From Malachius bipustulatus (lineage: Eukaryota; Arthropoda; Insecta; Coleoptera; Melyridae), in contig OU342636.1 in NCBI GenBank assembly GCA_910589415.1, forward strand, positions 5,624,437 to 5,688,436: a DNA stretch of 64,000 nt. The letters are read 5' to 3'. The first letter of the stretch is position 1. Each line of letters opens with the position of its first letter. The notes under the pieces were generated by a model. The model made no database searches. It worked only from the letters and a program-made list of their open reading frames with translations, and had not been told where the DNA came from. The translations under genes were made by a program, and so were the position numbers. Positions 58,916-64,000 of this stretch are shown here, one piece after another.

Positions 58916-59098
58916 TTAATCAAAATCGCTATCAGAAGAAGAAAATAAGTTGACTTTAAATCGACTTGGTTTCTTCCGAGGAACATTTGGTAGTAAGCTG
59001 TAAAGACATTTCAGGGACACCTGAATTAACATATTTGTTGTTAAGATACGTTCATCAAAACTAATCGCGACTTTAGCTAAGTCGGGATTTAAAAATGT
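58916..59098 (-). CDS. Orphan C-terminal coding exon, acidic tail
   Basis: On the minus strand an acceptor-like CACCTTAG is followed by a clean 60-codon frame ending at TAA (58916-58918). It reads LNPDLAKVAISFDERIL, SLLPNVPRKKPSRFK and finishes FSSSDSDFD. Residue mix and a terminal acidic Ser/Asp tail look like a real last exon rather than chance. The family is not recognised; a transposase C-terminus or a host 3' exon are both possible. Upstream exons would lie above 59100, beyond the hAT element. Confidence 0.35.
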   Translation of the reverse strand, partial: TFLNPDLAKVAISFDERILTTNMLIQVSLKCLYSLLPNVPRKKPSRFKVNLFSSSDSDFD

Positions 59099-59456
59099 CT
59101 AAGGTGCAGTCGGGCATTAATGATATTTAGCCCTGCATGAAAAGTCTTTTTTCTTTTTTATATTTTACAAAGTCGTTTTTAAAGCGACAACATTTGCCAA
59201 CGCTGCTAAGATTCGAGCCACGCCACGACCCGATTAGGTAGTCCCATCCCTTAACGGTAAAGTGCTGAAGAAAAGAAAGATACTATTGTATTCTTTATTC
59301 ATATCTTATTCTTATTCTTTAATAGATAGATGGATAGAATGGAGTGGGGTTGTTTGGTTCGAAAAACCGAACACCACCAATCCGAAATCCGATCCAATAA
59401 TACTAATACAGCAAGTCAAAGCAAAGTCAGCAAGCGCGACTAGCGCGAGTGCTGTG

Positions 59457-61703
59457 TAGAGATGGGCTTAACGGATCACCTTACTGTTTCGGATCATTTG
59501 GATCAGTGCCTTTCATGATCCGTTCAAACTGTTCCGTTCTTTTGTTCCGTTCACTTCACGCTGCCACAATACTCAACCAACAGTCAACACATACCTACAT
59601 AGACAGATATACAAACACACGTAGTTACAAAGGGTTGTCGGTCACTCGGTCGGTTGAATTAAATCCAAACCAAATGTGAGATGCAGGGACGGTCGGTCAG
59701 TGTCAGTGAGATTGAGATGGGAAAATATTTTCATACCGGATGATTGATGAATAGAAATAATAATTGAATAACATTTGATAATAATAAAAGTCAAGTTCTT
59801 TTAGAGATTATAACATTCCCTTGATAAAATATTTTCAGACAAGAAAAATAATAAATTCTTGCTTTATAGCGTGTTAATTATAACTTAAAAGTAACGGTAA
59901 ATAAAAATTCGATCGGAAAACACAAAAATTAACATTCTTCAACTTTTTACTAAGTTTCTCAGGTGTAAACATATTTGACTGCAACATTAGTTAATATTAT
60001 TTATATAAGTATAATTAGAAAAATCAACATGAGTAATAATAGAAACTGATACCCAGGAACTTTTATGCTACTCATCTTGATTTTTCTAATTAATTAATTA
60101 TTATACTAATATTGTAGTCAAAATATTCAAAATTCAAAATTACACTGAGAAAAATGAGCAAAAAGTTGAAATTTCAATAATCGCCATATATTTTGTCAAC
60201 CTCTCTATGCATATAAAAAAATTAATTTCGGTCATTATATACATCCGCGGCTCCTACAGTTTCACTATGGAACCTATATAGGGGTGGAGAACATACCTAT
60301 AGTAACACCAGGAAGGTATTCATTTGCTTTGCAAATGAAAGGGAAAGCCACAAAACGGCGTAAAAAAACGGTTTTGAGAGTGCGGTCCTGACAAGAGGCA
60401 CCGATTAGATGCCGCGATCCCGGATAAATCCACTTCACAATAATTGCCAAGTATTCTATTCTGTGTTAGAGGTTTACAGAGGCGGACCGGGCGATATATC
60501 CGCTTTCACATAACGTGTCCAGTCCACAGAGATTGATGCAATGATTTTCGGATTATAAATGCAAAATAAATGCAAAATTCAAAATAAAAATCGTGGTACT
60601 GTTATTTTCGAAGATTTTCCTTGCCCTGAAAGTGAAAAAAAAAAATAGAAATTCGACCGTAGTGCCAAAGAGGCCTTAGTTGTGACCTTAATATTAGTTC
60701 GCAATGGCTGTTTTTACTTTCTTACCCACCCAGCACCCCTATTTCGCTCCTCGGTCCCGAAAAAATTGATGAAACTTAGGAGCCGCGGATGTATACAATT
60801 ACCTTAATTTCTTTCATAACACTGCGACATTACATTATTGATAAATATCTAACGAGTTTTGTTGAAATTCCCCGCAAAACACGTTTAGTTTTCAAAATAT
60901 CATGTTTTTTGTGATTTTTAGAAAAAAAAATTATTTTGTGATAAAGTTTAGAAAACGTCGTTTTATCTGGAATCAAAATTCACGCCATGGATCTAGTGTG
61001 CTCAAATTTAATATTTTTGAAAACACAAACTTATGGCAAAAAAAATTCAAAAAAGATGGAAAACAAAAAAATTTCCCTATGGTGCGAACTTTATGGCGGG
61101 CACTATATGTCATTATAATCTAATTTATGATTTAAAAAAAAAATATTAAAATATTTTAGGAAGTATTTTGTTACACACATTAAAGTATTTATTTTCAATG
61201 TCAGTAAAGCGTTTCGTTGCGAAAATTTTCTTTCAAAGAAGCGCCAAGAAATTCATTTGCCTAGGGCGTCAAATTTTCTCGGTCCGGTGCGGAACCAGAA
61301 ACCTAGGAAATGTGGAACACTATAGTGAGTATAATAGCGCTGATCCACTGATCAGCAGGAATATCAGGATCAGCGATCGGAGCTGCAGTGAGAGTAGAGC
61401 GTATGTGTACCTGAAATTCGGCTGGTGACCGATTTCTTATTTCTTTCCGGTCACCAGAGACCAGAGCACCAGGACCAGACGCGACTGACGCGAGTCCGAT
61501 CCGAGCTCCGAGCCAAGCCACAGACACAGAACAAGAACAGATCCAGATCCGGTTGATCCGAGATCCGAGCTCCGAGCACCGACCTAGCGAGCAGGTTCCG
61601 GTTCATCATGAACGGATCATTTACAGATTGATGATCCGGAACATTCGGTCAGTAAAAAGATCCGTTCAAAGAGAACGGAACGTTCCTGAACGACACATCT
61701 CTA
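59457..61703. mobile_element. hAT element with GATCCGTTC arrays
   Basis: Ends TAGAGATGGGC and the inverse of TAGAGATGTGTCG are flanked by the exact 8-bp duplication GTGCTGTG (59449-59456, 61704-61711). Subterminal regions are full of GATCCGTTC/GAACGGATC words (59470-59560, 61590-61690), plus GATCCGAGCTCCGAGC repeats at 61490-61580. No transposase frame is seen. Confidence 0.85.
60242..60792. mobile_element. MITE inside the hAT element (ACATCCGCGGCTCC)
   Basis: Ends ACATCCGCGGCTCCTA and its inverse TAGGAGCCGCGGATGT are flanked by TA-rich sequence. The interior is GC-richer (GAGGCACCGATTAGATGCCGCG, GAGGCGGACCGGGCG) and unassigned. Confidence 0.6.
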
Positions 61704-61711
61704 GTGCTGTG

Positions 61712-61913
61712 TGCTCTGGAATTCTGAATGCAGTGAGCAGCAGTGACAAAAGAAATAAAATAAAACTACTCTGTTGTTTTATCCACATCCAAAAGTACCT
61801 ACATTATTGGTTTCTTTTCTCTGTGTTGTGTGTTGTGTTGTGATAGTATATTTTGTACCTACTTTTGCAGTGGAATAATAGCAGACAACAGACAATAAAG
61901 TACCTAGGATAAG
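61712..61913 (+). other. Putative first exon interrupted upstream by the hAT
   Basis: A leader-like sequence with GTGTTGTGTGTTGTGTTGTG ends GGATAAG/GTAAGTT. Its 5' part probably continues at 59400-59456, on the other side of the hAT, given the shared GTGCTGTG. No downstream acceptor with a coding exon was found within the window. Confidence 0.3.
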
Positions 61914-62408
61914 GTAAGTTAATGCTAAAAAATAATACTATGTGTAAGTCGCGACCATCCAAATGTGAGCGGCAAAATTTAATTGTGTAGGTAATTTTAA
62001 CTTTAAACCATTAACGCCAGGATCGATGTCAAAAAATATTCTATTGTTAAAGAAAAAATAGATATCTCAAATATTTTTATTTATTCACGCAACTGAACAA
62101 AGTCTGACTTACTATGATAAAATTTCCCGGAAATTTCAATGACAACAAAAATGCTTTCACGCATTTGGGTGGCCGCAATAATTGTACCTACCTATATAAG
62201 GTACATAAAACAATAATAATTGTTTATCAACTGTATTTCCAAAAGATCGAATGTCTGCCCGTATGTTTGTCTTAAACCAACTGAAATCATGTAAGACTGC
62301 TGTTTTTGTGTCATAACATGTAAGTATAATTAAGAACCCATATATCTATTGCAGTCTCTCATGATTTTTCTTATACCTATAATATACCTTATTCAATCTT
62401 ACTTGCTA
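61914..62408. other. Non-coding stretch
   Basis: AT-rich sequence without a supported feature; it would be intron if the preceding donor is real. Confidence 0.4.
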
Positions 62409-62410
62409 TA

Positions 62411-62535
62411 CAGGGTGTTCTACAAGCTCTATGACAAACTTTGGCAACCGATAGCTGACTTGATTTTAAACATATTTTTATTAATACACATGGGTCCAAT
62501 TCGTTTTTGTTTAGATGTTACAAGCGTTTAAAAGA
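62411..62535 (+). repeat. Mariner terminal fragment
   Basis: TA|CAGGGTGTTCTACAAGCTCTA to TTACAAGCGTTTAAA is a solo copy of the left 115 bp of the mariner element at 5770, about 90 percent alike by eye. Confidence 0.7.
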
Positions 62536-62636
62536 ATAAGCACGTCATTAAGTAAGAAATAAATTCCGCAAAACGGAAAGTACTGTTTTTTTTTTGAAAA
62601 ATAAACAAACAGGTCAATTTTTTAATTTAATTTGTA

Positions 62637-63394
62637 CAGGTGTTATGTAATTGAATGTCAATATTTAAGGGGGTGATTTTTGGGCCTATTTTAAGAAGAA
62701 AACTTTATAAGAATGTATGTCCTAAGAGTCTTAACTTTTAGATACAGGGTGGTAAAGTTTCATTAAAATGAATAATTTTTTCGTAATATCTGTAAAACCG
62801 CTCTGGATATTTTAATGAAATTTCGTATACCAAGGGGCATTTTTTCATGTACCACGTTTCATTTTATTTCCATTAGTGACGATGGTGCACGATTGTGCAG
62901 AATTTTACCTGTATATTTTGGCAGACATTGATGGTACGCCACTGATTTCTGTTCAAATAGAAATCATTATTGGAATCCTCATTTATTTCCAAGCAAATTT
63001 GAATACTTATTTTTTTTCAGGCCGATGCACGGTTTTCGCCTAAAAAAATAAAATCTGTTTCTCTACATGGTCACAAGATTGTCGTTAAATGACAATAAAA
63101 AATATAAAAATATGCATAGGTAAAATTCTGCAACATGTCACTAGTGGAGATAAAACGAAATGTGGTACATGAAAAAATGCCTCTTGATGAGTAATACCTG
63201 TCTATTAAATTTCATTAAAATATCCAAAGCGGTATTACAGATATTATGAAAAAATTATTTATTTTTAAAAACTTTAACACCCTGTATCTCAAAAGTTAAG
63301 ACTTTTAGGACATACGTTCTTATGAAGTTTTCTTCTTAAAATGGACCGAAAAATCACCCCCTTAAATATTGACATTCAATTAAAAAACACCCTG
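62637..63394. mobile_element. Palindromic MITE (CAGGTGTTATGTAATTG)
   Basis: The left end CAGGTGTTATGTAATTGAAT and right end ATTCAATTAAAAAACACCCTG are flanked by TA. The arms share TTAAGGGGGTGATTTTTGGG and AGTCTTAACTTTTAGATACAGGG-type blocks over about 200 bp. No gene. Confidence 0.7.
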
Positions 63395-64000
63395 TATATA
63401 CTCTTGGCGGAACATTTTTGCGTACAGAATGTTCCTTGGCGAGGTAATGACGACATTGTGTTTTTTCAATAGAATACCCTGTATATTAGTGTAATTGAAT
63501 TGTATCTTCATATTTCCTGAGAAAATCCAGTAAAAAATTTTCAGTTTTATTTCCGGTCGCAGTTTAAATTGATTAGGTTATGAGTTATTAAACAAGTGAA
63601 AATTGCAATTTTTCATTTTGAAAGCAGTATACATCAGAAACGGCTCAAAACATCGGAAGACGGCTTACATGTCCCTATCTTAACTTTTCAAGTATCATCG
63701 TACAACTTAAATTTCTTTCTTCATCTAAGTCATAGGATAGTACTTGAAAAGTTAAAATAGGGACATGTTAGCCGTTCTCCGATATCTTGAGTCGTTTCCG
63801 ATGTACCGGGTGTCCCAACACTAGTGTCCACCCCCTAAATAGAGCTTAATTTTAAAGATAAAAAATTGAAACTTTGAGGATTTGTGTACTTGATATAGGA
63901 CCACGGAATGGCATAATCAGTTTCATTAAAAAAAATTTAGTTCGGGCGCCAGCGATAAAAAGCTGTAAGATGGTGGTAAATTGTTGAAAAAAAAATTGAT
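63395..64000. mobile_element. Palindromic MITE pieces reaching the window end
   Basis: Arms at about 63585-63695 and 63735-63800 carry the ACGGCTTACATGTCCCTATC words of the family at 4090 and 31080. From 63806, TA|CCGGGTGTCCCAACACTAGT looks like the start of a further element that is cut by the window edge. Confidence 0.5.

Overview
This is a gene-poor, AT-rich window from an animal, almost certainly an insect. The evidence is short GT-AG introns, one conserved eukaryotic gene, scattered TAGGTA/TACCTA words of the kind common in aphids and moths, and insect-type transposons of nearly every class. I cannot name the species or order. Nothing here looks bacterial.

The one confident host gene is a SUB1/PC4 homologue (Drosophila Ssb-c31a type) on the plus strand, in three exons (18568-18624, 18691-18777, 32911-33201). 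Its second intron is 14.1 kb and is almost wholly made of transposons: copia remnants, a 5'-truncated LINE with a 15-bp target duplication (20698-24342), a MITE, and a six-level nest of inverted-repeat elements (28129-32815) with a P-like THAP element inside.

1-5.5 kb holds word-array repeats, element A and decayed MITEs. 5.5-15 kb is a nest: a palindromic element hit by a mariner, a hairpin MITE and a Tigger/pogo transposon (7338-13714); the Tigger carries a copia element (9121-12494), whose LTR carries a LINE with a twin-priming inversion (11102-12402). 15-18.3 kb holds palindromic MITEs that reach the PC4 promoter.

33.4-43.4 kb holds a 291-bp tandem duplication, a tRNA-derived SINE, and a structurally intact Ty3/Gypsy retrotransposon (36543-42028; two matching 338-bp LTRs, one 1534-codon gag-pol frame). 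That element is saturated with the tetranucleotide GGCG on its sense strand. A Harbinger MITE follows.

43.4-57.5 kb is a second, broken Gypsy element (K02A2.6-like) split by an 11.2-kb element (element C, 45114-56268) that holds a satellite array, several MITEs, a hAT and possibly a spliced gene. A Harbinger element with a MADF remnant follows. 57.5-64 kb is a hAT element, an orphan coding exon and more palindromic MITEs.

The best candidate for an undescribed system is a group of three elements, A (940-2353), B (45834-46811) and C (45114-56268). They share CCCANNYARCA ends, 2-bp target duplications (CT, TC, TG), and subterminal arrays of family-specific palindromes around a common GAYRTC core. 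For B and C the empty target can be reconstructed from the surrounding repeat or the surrounding reading frame, which supports the boundaries.
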